From the NCBI RefSeq assembly GCF_000219625.1, contig NC_018215.1, positions 1,984,001 through 2,048,000 of the forward strand: DNA of 64,000 bases, written 5' to 3'. This stretch comes from Zymoseptoria tritici IPO323 (Eukaryota; Ascomycota; Dothideomycetes; Mycosphaerellales; Mycosphaerellaceae). Made by a program: the position numbers and the translations under genes. Under the pieces are notes generated by a model. The model searched no databases and was not told the DNA's origin. It saw nothing but the letters and a program-made list of their open reading frames with translations. Shown piece by piece: positions 39,823 through 53,046 of the stretch (within the stretch, counting starts at the first letter, position 1; each line of letters opens with the position of its first letter).

Positions 39823-41970
39823 TCATCCCTTCTCCACCAGCCCGGTGTCCTTATTCCCAACTTTCAGTTTCTTCCTGCAATCGGGACAATACCACTTCAT
39901 ACGCCTCGGCGGCATCTCGCTGAAATTCACACATTCCAGATGGAACCATTCCTTCTCGCAACTCTCCTCGTTGTCGCAGCCAATCATCGTTCCCCAACTG
40001 ACATCTCCACAAATACAGTACCGTGGCTCGTCCGGATCCACGTATTCCTCGGGTAGGGCTTCCATGGCGGGCACTTGCGCATCAAGAGGAGCGGCGGAGT
40101 CTTTCTTCAGTGTGTTCGCTCCGCTGTTGCGTTTGCGATTCGGTGCTGCCTTGCGCTTGGAGACGCCAACCTTGGCGCTTTCGTCGTCGTTGCTAGTGAT
40201 GACTCCCGGCACCGGGCGGCGGCTGCGGCGACCGCTCTTGGTTGTCGCCGCCGCAGGAGCTGTGCTGGTGGGCGAGGTGGCTGCGTTTGTTGACGACATA
40301 CTTGTACTGGGCAGACTGGCATTGCTGTTGCGGCGAAGACCGGCGCGCCTGTTAGGTGGTTCTTCAGAGACTGCTTTGCCCATCTTCAGCTTGATGGTCG
40401 GTCCGCGGGTTGCGGGAGGAGTGGCGGCGCGGCGACTGCGGCTGTTGGATGCTTTGGGCGACGATGAGACACCTGCCGGAGCTAGAGGTACTTTCAATGT
40501 CATCTGCCCGGCACTTGGAGGAGCGGAAACCTTCAATTTCTTGATCACTGGACCTGTTTTGGTCAGTGTGTCTTGGTTTGCGGCTGGCGTGGTCTCGCGC
40601 TTGCGCTTCTTCTGCTCCGGAGATGCGTTGGAAGTTTTATCCTCTGCCGCTTCAACACCTTGTTCACGCGCCAGCTGTGCTTGCAGAGCCGCTTCTTCCA
40701 GAAGACGCTGCCTTTTCAGCTTCTTTGCCTCATTGAGCCTCATACCTCGATTAATCAGTTCGGCGTCGGCGTCTTCGTCTTCGGCGTATATCTGCGGGCC
40801 AAGCATGGCATTCATCTGGTCTGTCTCCTCGCCGCTAATAATAACCTTAGTTGGGTCCGCTTCGTTGGGTTCATCGACGAACCGGTCTCCAGTTTCCTGC
40901 GCTCGTGCCCGTGCAGCCTCTTTTCCAGTGTTTCCGCGGCCTAGATTCTTAAGCTCTCGACGGACCATGGTCTGCGACGGCACCCAGATTGCATTCTTCT
41001 TCATCCGCTTTCTAAGCTTTGCCATCTCCCATTCTGTCAACTTCATCCATGGGAGCCATTTGCTTCCCTTTGCGGCGTCCGGTGGTGGCTCGTGAAGAGC
41101 AAGGATCGCGTTTGATGTGCTAATTCCTGCGACTGCGGAGTGGGCATTGGTTCCTGGTTGGCCAGGTGCGCGTGGTCCACGCGGCTTCATCTTCTTGTCT
41201 TCGCCCTCCACAGTCACTTTGGGCAGCTTTGGCGTGCGAGACCGCGGTCGAGGAGTCTGCGATGTCTTCCCTTTGTCCGCCGTAGGAGGTACATCGAGAA
41301 GAGGTGGTGAAGCACGTGGAGATGTCCAATCCGACAAAGTCTCCACGGGTGCATTGGGATCCGGAGGCGGAATGACTTCGCCTGGCACCATCACCTTGCG
41401 ACTACGCAATTTCGCCGCAGCCTTGTCCTGTGATCGTTTCAGATTCTTCTCCGGCTTTGTGTCTTCTCCTCTTGTGCTCATGCCTCGCTCTCGCTTCAGA
41501 TTTGGGGATGTCAAGGCCTGCTGCTCGGGAGTGGGATCTCTCGAAGGAGGTTTGGGTTGAGCCTTCAACTTCTCGGTAACAATATCCAAGCGCCGTGCCT
41601 CTCGCTTGCACTCCTCGTCCAGACGGACGGCCTCCGCGACCGACATGCGACACGCGGCTTCGGCCTCTTCGAGCGCATGACTGATATCTCTGCGCAGCTG
41701 CACGGGATCGGGACGGTTCTGCTTGATGGTTGGTAGAATGCTGTATGCTGTGGTATCCTCGTGAACAGCTCGAACCATGCGCTCGGCTTTTGTGCGCTGG
41801 TCTTGAATGAGGGCGAGGGCGCGGGTGAGGTGTGAAGGAAAGTGCTCCGTGTATGTCAGGAAGTCGGACAGGGTCGCCTGGATGTCCGGATCCGATGGCG
41901 GCTGACGACTGATAGAGCGAAAGTCGGCGTCGACGGGCGCGTGTGAGAGTGCTGTGCCAGAGGAGGCCAT
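39823..41970 (-). CDS. ING-family PHD-finger protein (715 aa)
   Basis: This is a chromatin reader of the ING/Pho23/Yng type, usually a subunit of a histone deacetylase or acetyltransferase complex that binds H3K4me3. The N-terminal 130 residues form the helical ING domain (LSDFLTYTEHFPSHLTRALALI...). A long, basic, disordered middle follows, with AT-hook-like and Lys/Arg clusters. The PHD finger occupies about residues 650-700: CICGDVSWGTMIGCDN, then ESCEKEWFHLECVNF and WYCPDC, giving the Cys4-His-Cys3 pattern and the acidic/aromatic residues of the methyl-lysine pocket. Intronless. Which complex it belongs to cannot be told from the sequence; its length is more like the Pho23-type proteins of filamentous fungi. 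Confidence 0.85.
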   Translation of the reverse strand: MASSGTALSHAPVDADFRSISRQPPSDPDIQATLSDFLTYTEHFPSHLTRALALIQDQRTKAERMVRAVHEDTTAYSILPTIKQNRPDPVQLRRDISHALEEAEAACRMSVAEAVRLDEECKREARRLDIVTEKLKAQPKPPSRDPTPEQQALTSPNLKRERGMSTRGEDTKPEKNLKRSQDKAAAKLRSRKVMVPGEVIPPPDPNAPVETLSDWTSPRASPPLLDVPPTADKGKTSQTPRPRSRTPKLPKVTVEGEDKKMKPRGPRAPGQPGTNAHSAVAGISTSNAILALHEPPPDAAKGSKWLPWMKLTEWEMAKLRKRMKKNAIWVPSQTMVRRELKNLGRGNTGKEAARARAQETGDRFVDEPNEADPTKVIISGEETDQMNAMLGPQIYAEDEDADAELINRGMRLNEAKKLKRQRLLEEAALQAQLAREQGVEAAEDKTSNASPEQKKRKRETTPAANQDTLTKTGPVIKKLKVSAPPSAGQMTLKVPLAPAGVSSSPKASNSRSRRAATPPATRGPTIKLKMGKAVSEEPPNRRAGLRRNSNASLPSTSMSSTNAATSPTSTAPAAATTKSGRRSRRPVPGVITSNDDESAKVGVSKRKAAPNRKRNSGANTLKKDSAAPLDAQVPAMEALPEEYVDPDEPRYCICGDVSWGTMIGCDNEESCEKEWFHLECVNFSEMPPRRMKWYCPDCRKKLKVGNKDTGLVEKG

Positions 41971-42308
41971 CGCGGCGGTGGTGAGGAGGTATCACTGTGG
42001 GCGTCGACCGACCAGGGTAAGACGGCCACCTTGGAGAGGAGCTAATGGCCGTTCATTGATGAGTCGCTGCTTCGAATGACAGTATTTAGTGGTGGCGATA
42101 GTGAGGAAATCCAGTTGTCGCATGACCAGACGGTCGAGATGAGTTGCGGTAGGAGGTGTGTCGTGAAGCAAGCACGAGAGTGACGCGATAGCGGAACTGG
42201 CTCCGGCCCCGTGAAGCTTCGATGCGCCATTCTTAGATCCGGAAAGTAAGATCCAATGCTCCCCACAAACCTCATGTGGGCTGTATAGATTGCTCGACAG
42301 ATTTCAAG
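41971..42308. promoter_or_regulatory. Divergent promoter PHD protein / coiled-coil protein
   Basis: About 340 bp between opposite start codons. No operator recognised. Confidence 0.35.
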
Positions 42309-42965
42309 ATGAGCGTTGTCGCCGGCGGACCTACACCGCCCCAAGAGGTGCAGCCAACTGGAGCATTCGCTTCTTACGTCCCGCACGACCTCAAATACAG
42401 CCAGGACTTCGAAGACTCCTTGATGCAACTCGTCCTCGAGTCTGATGTACAGCAGGATGGCATTCGTGTGATTCCCGAGGACAGCAACGAACAGCCCGTG
42501 GATGGCGTCTCTGTACGCGCCGATGCTGTTTCATGGCAGAGTCTACCTACCATCAATGAAGACGAGCTTCCACTGTCACTCGATGATCCCCGCCGCATCT
42601 TTGCGAGTCCGATTGCCGGCGTGAAGCTGACCCATCCTGGTGGCTATCTCGAAGGCGGACCGGGACTTGACCCGGAGATGGACACTTTCCCCGAGGACTT
42701 CCTTTCCAACAATACCAATGCGAGATCGAAGGAGCGTCTGCGCAAGGCTGTGGCCAAGGAGATTGACGCAAGCATGGAACTGCTGAGGGAGAGATTAGAA
42801 GCACGGAGAAGGGCAAAGGAGAAAAACGAGCAGATTGAGCGAGAGCTCAAGCTCATGTCCGACGACCACAGCCTAGAGTTGAAGATTCAGCGGAAGATGG
42901 CCGAAGATCTGCGGGTGAAAAAGGAAGCGAAAGAAAAGAGACGAATGGAGAGGGAAGGTGGTTGA
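42309..42965 (+). CDS. Unknown small acidic/coiled-coil protein (218 aa)
   Basis: I do not recognise a family. The ATG at 42309 (aagATGAGC) is the first in frame; upstream the frame opens only from a GTG. Residues 1-130 are acidic with Pro, and contain GGYLEGGPGLDPEMDTFPEDFL. Residues 140-218 form a long charged helix, probably a coiled coil (ERLRKAVAKEIDASMELLRE, then repeated KEKxE/R). No introns. The codon composition and divergence from the PHD gene support a real gene. Function unknown. Confidence 0.65.
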   Translation: MSVVAGGPTPPQEVQPTGAFASYVPHDLKYSQDFEDSLMQLVLESDVQQDGIRVIPEDSNEQPVDGVSVRADAVSWQSLPTINEDELPLSLDDPRRIFASPIAGVKLTHPGGYLEGGPGLDPEMDTFPEDFLSNNTNARSKERLRKAVAKEIDASMELLRERLEARRRAKEKNEQIERELKLMSDDHSLELKIQRKMAEDLRVKKEAKEKRRMEREGG

Positions 42966-44364
42966 GAGTCAGGCTATGGAGATTTTGAAAAACAACAGTG
43001 CTGCACCTTTCACGCCCAGACTCTGTGCTCGACTTTGGCTCTGCTGGCAATCATCTGGTTAGTATACGATCGCAACAAGACGCAGAAGAAAGGGCAAGCG
43101 TATCTTTCCGCTCGACATATCGGATCAGGCGAAATTGCGGCGTTGAGTCTGATCATGGACTGGCCAAGACATGACATGAAAGCGTCCCATGCCCTTTCAG
43201 CTGATCGAAATGCCTGGCGATAAATGGAGCTCGAAGCAGGAACGACTGAGCTCAGACAAATAGTCGAAAGCAATGCTTAGCTCAGATCAATCATCGAGGT
43301 CCGAGGGCGAAGACAACGATGAATGCTATGAGGTACTGGACGACCAATCCCAGACAAGGCAATCACAAACAGACAGAGATGCGGAAGCATTTCGTTCAGG
43401 GCGTCGAATCTCCATCGCTCTTACGACTGGTGTTTACTCTCTCATTTCTGTATTTCAAGACTGCTCTCTGTTCGTTCACCGCTCGCATAGACACATGCGT
43501 TGCCATGTTTCACAGACCCACACGCTGCTAGCTCGACGAGAACCCAGCTCTGATCAATGTGCTCGAGCCTATGACTGGCTTACACAGAACGACGTAGCAA
43601 CCGAGATTATTCCGCATGCAATGTTCAAAGCAATATGCCGATGAGAGCGACGGTACTGAACCGCACTGCCAGCGCATCGACTCAGCAATGCAAGCGAGCT
43701 GTGACTCATGTGAAGCCCAACATCTGTGCTGATGCCAGCTTCCGGAAGGCCACAACGCGACAATTTCTTGAGCATATGATCATTCGAACGATTGGAACAG
43801 TGATTGTAGACCCAATGTCGACCGTACACATGCAAGACGTTGGAAGTGATCCACTGTCAGCATCTGCGGCGGGGAGAGCTTCCAGAGCGTTTCATCCTGA
43901 CACAACACAACGAATTTAAACACATCTGATCGATCGAGTGAATAGAGCATTGAATATGAAGGCCATAATGAACAACCACATGCCGATTGAAGTGTTGTGG
44001 CATTCGCCACCAACGGAACAAAAGCTCAAAGGTCCCGCCATAAGCTTTCTCACCCAACCAACCCACCAGCAACGATATTTTCTCAATCACCCCGCCGTCG
44101 TCAAGCAGGGATCTTCTGTGACGCACTGACCAAGCGCCTTGGCATTGTCGCCAGTCCACAGTACAAAACCCTTCTCGCCCTCCGTCACCTCAAAATTTCC
44201 GCTCTTTGTCCACATACCTTGATCAATTGCATCAAACCTGTGGTAAGACACCTTCCGTCCACTATATCGATCATCCAGACCACGTATACTGACGGCGCAT
44301 GAACAGAACTCAATTCCTTGCACTCTACCACTTCCAAAACTCGAACCAACACACAACCGCCATC
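42966..44364. other. 1.4-kb intergenic stretch upstream of EF-1alpha, no gene called
   Basis: Frames of up to 123 codons exist on both strands (for example 43273-43644 plus) but have no family similarity and shared composition with the background. The right end, about 44050-44360, is the EF-1alpha promoter and 5' leader, with C-rich stretches (ccaaccaaccc) and caccaaa-type sequence. Confidence 0.35.
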
Positions 44365-46315
<1,951 letters not shown>

Positions 46316-46915
46316 ATTCTGAAACTTGTACTCCTGTTTCAGATGCCCGAGAGAGATTGTTGAGGCGCTGCGGCCACAGGCCAGTATCAAGCTTAGCAGT
46401 GAGCACAGCAATGAAACGAAATGAATTTTTCCTTTGTGATCATACTTTCCCACCATGTGTCGTTCTCTCCACGTCTTGTCGCCTCGGCGGTCATGTACAT
46501 TCTTCTTATGCCCATCGTGCGATTTTCGAAGTTGGGTCTTCGCGTATACTGGCACTGGTACGGCATTGGGACAGTTTTGCATCTGGTAGTTGGTTGTGGA
46601 CCGACTCAGGCCAGACACAAGACCTGCTTCGCTCCTGTACACGCCAGAGCTAGGTGAGTCGCCCGCTAAGGCACCATGTTCCGAGTTGTGACCGTAAAGA
46701 CCAGCGTACATGCACGCTTATGGTCACCTCATCTACCCGGTCCAGGTCCTGTACTTGTCGTTGGCGTGGCCGGCTGCGGTGCAATGATCTAGAGCTAGGA
46801 AGTACGCCATTGGTGTTGTGCAAGCAACTTGGAAGCTGAAGTTCCTTGACGAGCTACCGTACATTTCGCATACATGCACACCGAGCTTTACACAACCTTT
46901 CACCTTACCTCACCA
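46316..46915. other. Intergenic stretch, EF-1alpha 3' region and TAD1 promoter
   Basis: 600 bp between two plus-strand genes. Nothing coding seen. Confidence 0.3.
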
Positions 46916-48353
46916 ATGCCCTTTACGGAACCAGATGAAGTAGCAGCCTGCGTCCTCGACACCTTCGCCGCCCTCCCACAAAAGTACAAACCTCGAGTAC
47001 TCGCCAATGGACAAAGCGAGTGGGTGCCTCTAGCCGGCATCGTGCTCAGTCGAGGTGAGCTCAAAACATCCACAACCACAACCAACCCTCCAAACCTCCG
47101 CATCGACATGCTGACCCGTAGCTCATCGCAGCGAAGATCATGGCCCTCCTCCGCACCTCCTCTGCGCCGCCTTAGCAACGGGCATGAAATGCCTGCCTCA
47201 TTCGAAACTGCCCTTCGTAAAGGGCAATGTGCTGCATGACTGGCATGCTGAAGTCCTCGCTTTGAGGGCGTTCAACCGGTTTCTGATTGACGAATGCGCG
47301 GAGCTGGTCAGACAAGGGCGCGAGAGCAAGAGTAAGTGGGTGGAATGGACAAGGCAAGAGCAGGCTTTGGATCAGAGCACATCTTCAAAAGAGCAGGATG
47401 AGACACGGTACACTGAACAGGATGGAGGACATGCACAACGCCACACACCGCCCTTCACCTTCCGTCCCGATGTCAAGATCCACATGTACTGCTCCGAAAC
47501 CCCCTGCGGCGACGCGAGCATGGAACTCACCATGGCCGAGCAAGAAGATGCGACACCTTGGTCTGCCATGAGCACTCCCTCCACCAACTCCTCTCCCAAC
47601 CCAGCAGCCACCAGTCCTATCACGCCCATCTCAGGCTTGCTAGGCCGCGGCCACTTCGACCGCCTAGGTCTCGTCCGCCGCAAACCCTCCCGCCCCGACG
47701 CACCACCCACCCTCTCGAAATCCTGCTCCGACAAACTCGCTCTCAAACAATGCACCGGCCTCCTCTCCGGTCCCTCTTCGCTGCTGCTCGACCCGGGCAG
47801 CGTGTACCTCGACACTCTGATCTTACCGGAAAGTCAATACGTCCAGACAGCAGTGGAACGAGCATTCGGTAGGGAGGGGAGGATGAAAGAGCTCGGGCAG
47901 GAGGATGTACAAGCACGCTGGAAACAGGGTGGAGGATTTGCGTTTCGACCGTTTGAGGTGAAGACTACGAAGCGGGAATTTGAGTTCTCGAGACGAAGTC
48001 CCGCGACTGCTGCGCGAGGTGGCCCGCGAATGTCGAGTAACCTGTCGGCGATGTATACACCCCGACGACAAGAGATCTTGATCAACGGCGTGCTGCAGGG
48101 ACGGAAACAACTCGATCCGAAAGCCGCGAGTTGCGTATCTCGGAGGATGGCATGGAAGTCGGTGCTGGAGGTCGCGATGCTAGCTGGGATACCGCTCTTG
48201 ACCGAGGCGTTGAGGAAGAAGAGGACTTATGCGGAGATGAAGGGATGCAAGGTGTTGGAGGGACGGGCGAGGGTGAAAAAGGACGTCAAGGAGATGGTCT
48301 TGAAAGGGTGGGTGAGGAACGAGGGCGATGAAGCTTGGGAATTGGATGAGTAG
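46916..48353 (+). CDS. TAD1: tRNA-specific adenosine deaminase TAD1 (ADAT1) (456 aa)
   Basis: This enzyme deaminates A37 of tRNA-Ala to inosine. Exons: 46916-47054 and 47122-48353. I chose the acceptor ccgtag at 47121 because it alone keeps the frame into LLCAALATGMKCLPHSKLPF. The ADAR/ADAT deaminase zinc ligands are all visible: HAE in VLHDWHAEVLAL near residue 80, the first cysteine in TPCGDASMEL near 175, and the second in SKSCSDKLALKQCTGLLSGP near 250. The basic residues of the KLPFVKGN stretch and the PCGD loop are as in the family. The insert between the two cysteine motifs (Ser/Pro-rich, about 190-230) is longer than in yeast. It converges with the cyclin gene. Confidence 0.9.
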
Positions 48354-48651
48354 AATGAGAGAAGATACCCAAATGCCTGCCAGAAGTGCTCGCGATGGCA
48401 TTGTGTTGATGCCAAACAGTCGTGGACGTTCTCGAAACCGTCGCAGCGAGACTACCATGTGATCCTTCAAGCGCGACTGAGACTTGACCAGACCTTTTGT
48501 ACATATGTACACGATGAACAGGAATCAAAGACGTGCCGGATGCGAATGTCGAACAATCTGGATTTCAGATTCTACGACTATGTTCACGCTACATAACATA
48601 AAAGAATATACACGCGCTTTCGCAGCCTCGCACTGTCACCTCTTCTCATGC

Positions 48652-50691
48652 TCACACCACCTCGCCATACAACGGCGCAGGCGACACCGACATGGGACGC
48701 GCCGAGCAGCAAGTCCTCTTCTTGCCATCGTTCTTCTGCATGGGAATCCTGGCCAGCATGGCGGTGGTATACGTGACGGCAGGCGACTCCTCTGACAACA
48801 AGTCGTCATCGTCAACGTCCATGTCCTCATCCAGCGACTCCTCAAGCAAATAGCGCACTTCTTCTTGAAGTTCCGAGCGGCGATGTCCACTGGGACGACC
48901 TCGCTTCCGGCTGTTGCCAATGCCGTTGCTCTTCACCACGGCTGGCAATGAGGTCTGCGGTGGGTGTCTGGCGGCTCTGCTGTGGCGATGAGGAGCGTGG
49001 AGGACTTTCTCGCTTTGAGAAAAGTCGATCATCTCCGGAGATTCGCCCATCTCTGTATCATCAATGACGATGGGACAAGAGACAGTGCCCTCAGTCTCTT
49101 CCTTGACCAGCCTGAGTGGTGGAAGTCCGGCGTTGCGGCAAGTCGCCTGTCGAGCCAAGCAAGCTCGATTCGGCGCCATGGACGAAGTCGTCGAGACGGT
49201 GGAGATGGAAGAGATGGAGGATGATCGAGAAGACCGCGAGTGGTCGGACATCATTGACTCCGGGCTGGAGTTGTATGAACTGGCAGACACGATCGACGGT
49301 CGTCGGATCAGGGCGGGAGCTCTCGGGCAAAGCGGATGGCGGGTTTCGAAGTTGGCCATTTCCATCCTCATGACCGAGCACATTGACCTTTCGTATCCAC
49401 TCGCAGCAGGAGTGTTGGAAGCAGTCGATGCTGGCGTCAAGTTTGGAGTTGGAAGAAGACCCATTCTTGGTGCGAGGTCTGGTTTGGGTTCCAAGAAGCG
49501 AGGTGGTGGGAGTGCTGTTCTTGGAGTTGGTGTATGCTCGGGAGATTCACTGCTTTCCAGCCGAGCGTTGTTGAAGGATCCGATGGTGGGAGTCGGGGTG
49601 GAGGATAAGCTCTCACGAGAAGGAAGCTGGATCGGGCAGCCCATCAAAGCACTTTCGATGGACGGCATGTTGTCCAGCTCCGGCGTGAGTAGAGGCACCA
49701 TTCGCTGCCACGTCGAAGTTCCGACGCCCGCAGACGGTGATGAGGGGTTTGGTGTGTATCGCAGGACAATGTCTTGCCACTTCTCGAAGAGAGGCTTGGG
49801 CAGATGCAATTTCCATCCGACCTTGCTCAAGAAGCAGCGCTCGTGCGCATTGATCTCGCACACTTTGAGGCCTGACATTTTACTCCAGGCTTTCGCAGAG
49901 TAGTTGCGATCTTGCAAATACTTTGAGGCGAGGATGAGTGCCGCGAGGAACATGCGTCGACCGCACATCAAAGCGCGATCAGCTGGGCAGTCTGCGAACA
50001 GCTCCATGGTGAAATCGGCTTTGGGCACGTAAGGTCTGATCAGGATCAGATAATAGAGAGCGACTTGCAGAGTCGAATAGCTCGTGCGTGACCTGCGCAG
50101 AGTCTCTTCAATGTATGTGCGCAGTGGGAGCACAGCTCTTTCACCGCTTTCGCTCTTGCAAAGGACACTCGATAAAGGCCAGATGACTTCAACCATTTGA
50201 GTGGCAGAGTCTTGAAAGTTGTCTCAGTAACATGTCAAAATAAAGATGGTGCCGTCTTTGTGCTTACCGACGAGGTTGTCGACGAAGTTGATCTTGCGAT
50301 CGCGTTGCCGTACAAGTGGTGGAGGTTTCTGTCCCTTTGACAATGAACATCGTCGAGGATTCTGTCGCTGCGGTGCAGGCACAGATGTGATGTCTGCATA
50401 GGTTGGACATGTTGTGTTTGGATTTGGCAGCTTGCGCGATGCTGGGTACTCCTGCACTGCGTCTAGCTGCCCACCAAATCGAAGCTGTGTCTGTGCAAGT
50501 ATCCTGTCTCGCTCTTGTGGATCTTCATGAATGCTTCGAAAGTCATCCGAGACTGATGATGCGATCGAACTGTGCGCGGAGAGGGTATCCGAAAAGACAG
50601 AGGCCTGGGATGAGGGCGCGGATGAAGCGCTGGACGGCTCGTATGATCTGTAGCCGTCTGGGCTGACATCGCGGGTTGGAGTAAGGTTCAT
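48652..50691 (-). CDS. PHO80-type (Pcl) cyclin for a PHO85-like kinase (660 aa)
   Basis: This is a cyclin partner of PHO85-class kinases, which act in nutrient, cell-cycle and glycogen control. Exons: 50691-50268 and 50210-48652; the join gives NFVDNLVDSATQMVEVIWPLSS, the conserved start of the Pcl cyclin box. The box spans about residues 135-270 and includes LPLRTYIEETLRRSRTS, CGRRMFLAALILASKYLQDRNYS and VCEINAHERCFLSKVGWKL. The N-terminal 130 and C-terminal 390 residues are Ser/Pro/Thr-rich and probably disordered, with many S/T-P kinase-type sites. The proposed acceptor is AAG rather than YAG, which is rarer. A 279-codon antisense frame over the 3' half is a shadow. Confidence 0.85.
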
Positions 50692-52911
50692 GCTGTCTGT
50701 CGGATGGTAGATGTTTCCAGTAGATAATAACCGTTCGAGTTTTGTTGTTCCGGGACGCCTTCCGATGTTGAAAGACGAAGAGTATTAATATGCACGTGAA
50801 GACATATGACCAGGGGTGATGTCGACACGAGTGGTGGTAAAAGGTATGAGGTGTAGAGGTATGGCAGCTTCAATCAAAGCTCGCCCAGCAGGTCCAAGTA
50901 GTGTGTATCGTCTGTCTCTTTCGTTGTGTGACGGCGTGGGTGAGTCGTGGATCGCAAAGTGGTAGTTCACTTGGAGGCCTCGACAATAGCAGCGACGATA
51001 GACTTGGACTGGGCTGGGCGGCTGACGGAGGACTCGTTCTTGAGCATGGAGAGGTTCATTCTGACTGTTCGGACGGGTCGAGAGTGGTATGACTTGGGTC
51101 GCGAGATTGCCGTCGAGGCTGGGTGAAGAGTCAAGATGATGGAGTGGGTGTGAGTCGTACAGGTGAGGTGTTTCGTGGCGAGGGTGGTTCTTGTGGCGAA
51201 GAAGGTGAGGTCGTGGCAGGCTCCGGATGCCTTGGAGGCGGTGGCGGTGGTTGGCAGGTTCCTTCCTCGCTTAGCCGTCGCAGAGTTGAGTGAGTGATTT
51301 GAGTGGCTTATTCCGTGGTTGTAAAAGAGAGGAGATGAGTAAGGTAAATTGGAAGTGGTTGTGATGAGTGTGAGTACAAGGTATGAGGATGGGGTATGAG
51401 CCAGGCGCGGCGTGTGACTCCGCAGTGCAACAAAGAGGCTGATGTAGTTGCAGGCAACAGCGGTCCAATTGCGTGTCTGGGGGCGAATTGGTGGCGAGAC
51501 GAGACGAGACGATGTGTGGAGAGACAGTGAGAGAGAGGGTTTCGTCGGTTGACTTTTCTTGCAATAGATATATGAATACTGTATAGCACACAAGCACAAT
51601 GGATGAGGCTATCGATGCACTGTGATACATGTGTTCGAGTGCAAATACTGCCAGTGCTTCCATGCCCCTAACACTCGAGATCCTCAAAGGCTTGCCATGG
51701 TACACTCGTCTGGCCCGCAGCATCCAACCAAGCCTGCCTGCACAGCCCTCGAGCGAAGCCTTGGTCGCCGCTGCCCTGCTTGGCCAAGTAGCTCAGCCAG
51801 TCTCGTCCGAATCGTATCAGCTGACAGATCTCTGCCTCCCATGCACCGTAACATACACTTCAGGCGCCGGGAACGTGTCGACACATTTCTCTCGCACTCT
51901 CAGATGAGTCTCGATGCCGCACGGCCTTGGAGTTCGAACAAGGCACCGGATCCGGCCGCTGCGTCAGAGCCGAGACAAGCGGAGCGGGCCGCACTCATGG
52001 CGTTTGGTCTCGCCACCAGCGGATCTGTGCTCGATTCAACTTCACATCACCGTCAGACTCACGCTAGATGTGGAGAGATGGCCGATGATGCCCGACGGCG
52101 AATCTCGAGGGCATGAAGAGGTATACGAGGAAACCAAAGCGCACAGATGCTGCTGCTGCTGGTCCGCCGAGTTGGTGCACACGGCAAAGAGACGACGCTC
52201 ACCGATCCTCCGGTGCACATAAAATGCGATACTGCTGCCTGTCTCGCGACTCACAAGAAGCAGGACGTAATGTCACAATGCGACTGGTCTAGCCTAATCT
52301 CGAGCGATGCGTGATCAAGGACACGAAGGACTCATCAACCTCCACAAGCGCCATGTCAACCCGCTCGCGGCTTGAGGCCAGGCACCCGAGACACGGCAAG
52401 ATATGACTGTATTCTCCGCCGCTTTCGCCGGGCTGCAAACAGGTTCGCCTTTGATCTCGCATGTCCCGCGTGTTGGACTGCGGTGGTTATTTGTCCAGCA
52501 ACGCCTGTCAGTATACCCTGAACTTGAATAACATTCTTTGCTGTGGCCTTCGTGCCCATGACCGACGTAGATCTATGCTCAAGCTCGGCATTACGTTGTC
52601 AGACTGTCGTTCTTCACAGAGTGCACTTTCAAATCTCTTCCATCAACGCCCGCCATGCTGCTCGCTTTTTGGACGTATACGTGTGCTGACACTTTGACCA
52701 GACCGTGACAGAAATGCTCCAGTCGTACCACCACGAGATGGTGCACTTTGGGATTTGATTGATGGGGTGGCTCAAGCGGTGTCGCGATGTGGCTCCGTAC
52801 AAGAGATGCGGACTCGGCCTTCGGATGAGATTGGTGGTACAGTTGGCGTTACAATGTGCTTTTGGCTGCCAGAAGGATTGCCACTGCTCCGGCACGTTTG
52901 CGTTGCTTATA
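50692..52911. other. Gene-poor region, left part
   Basis: No gene called. On the minus strand 50967-51600 looks like a pyrimidine-rich 5' leader (runs of ctcatct and ctctctc) of a transcribed locus, ending in a 30-codon frame at 51059-50967. This could be a small gene whose first exon I cannot place. Frames up to 164 codons elsewhere have no family signal. Confidence 0.3.
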
Positions 52912-53046
52912 TGTACGCTTATTAGCATGTTCTGTCACCGTACTTGTACGCCTATCTGGCATGTGCTGCCCTTTGACCTGTACGCCTATTGAGCATGTCC
53001 TGCCAACTTACCTGTACGCCCATTGGCAGTGATCTGCTACCTATTC
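52912..53046. repeat. 34-bp tandem repeat, four diverged units
   Basis: Units start with tgtacgc at 52912, 52945, 52979 and 53013 (periods 33, 34, 34) and share a tgtacgcc(t/c)att..gcatgt.ctg core. No coding sense. Confidence 0.75.

Noticed and set aside
39584..41095. 503-codon plus-strand frame opposite the PHD-finger gene
   Set aside because: The minus strand carries a clear ING-type PHD protein; the plus frame is Ser/Arg-rich noise.
49064..49903. 279-codon plus-strand frame opposite the cyclin gene
   Set aside because: It lies antisense to the well-supported Pcl cyclin and has no family similarity; codon bias on the sense strand explains its openness.
50967..51059. 30-codon minus frame after a pyrimidine-rich leader
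   Set aside because: Could be the end of a small gene, but I could not place a start exon or recognise a product; described only as part of the gene-poor region.
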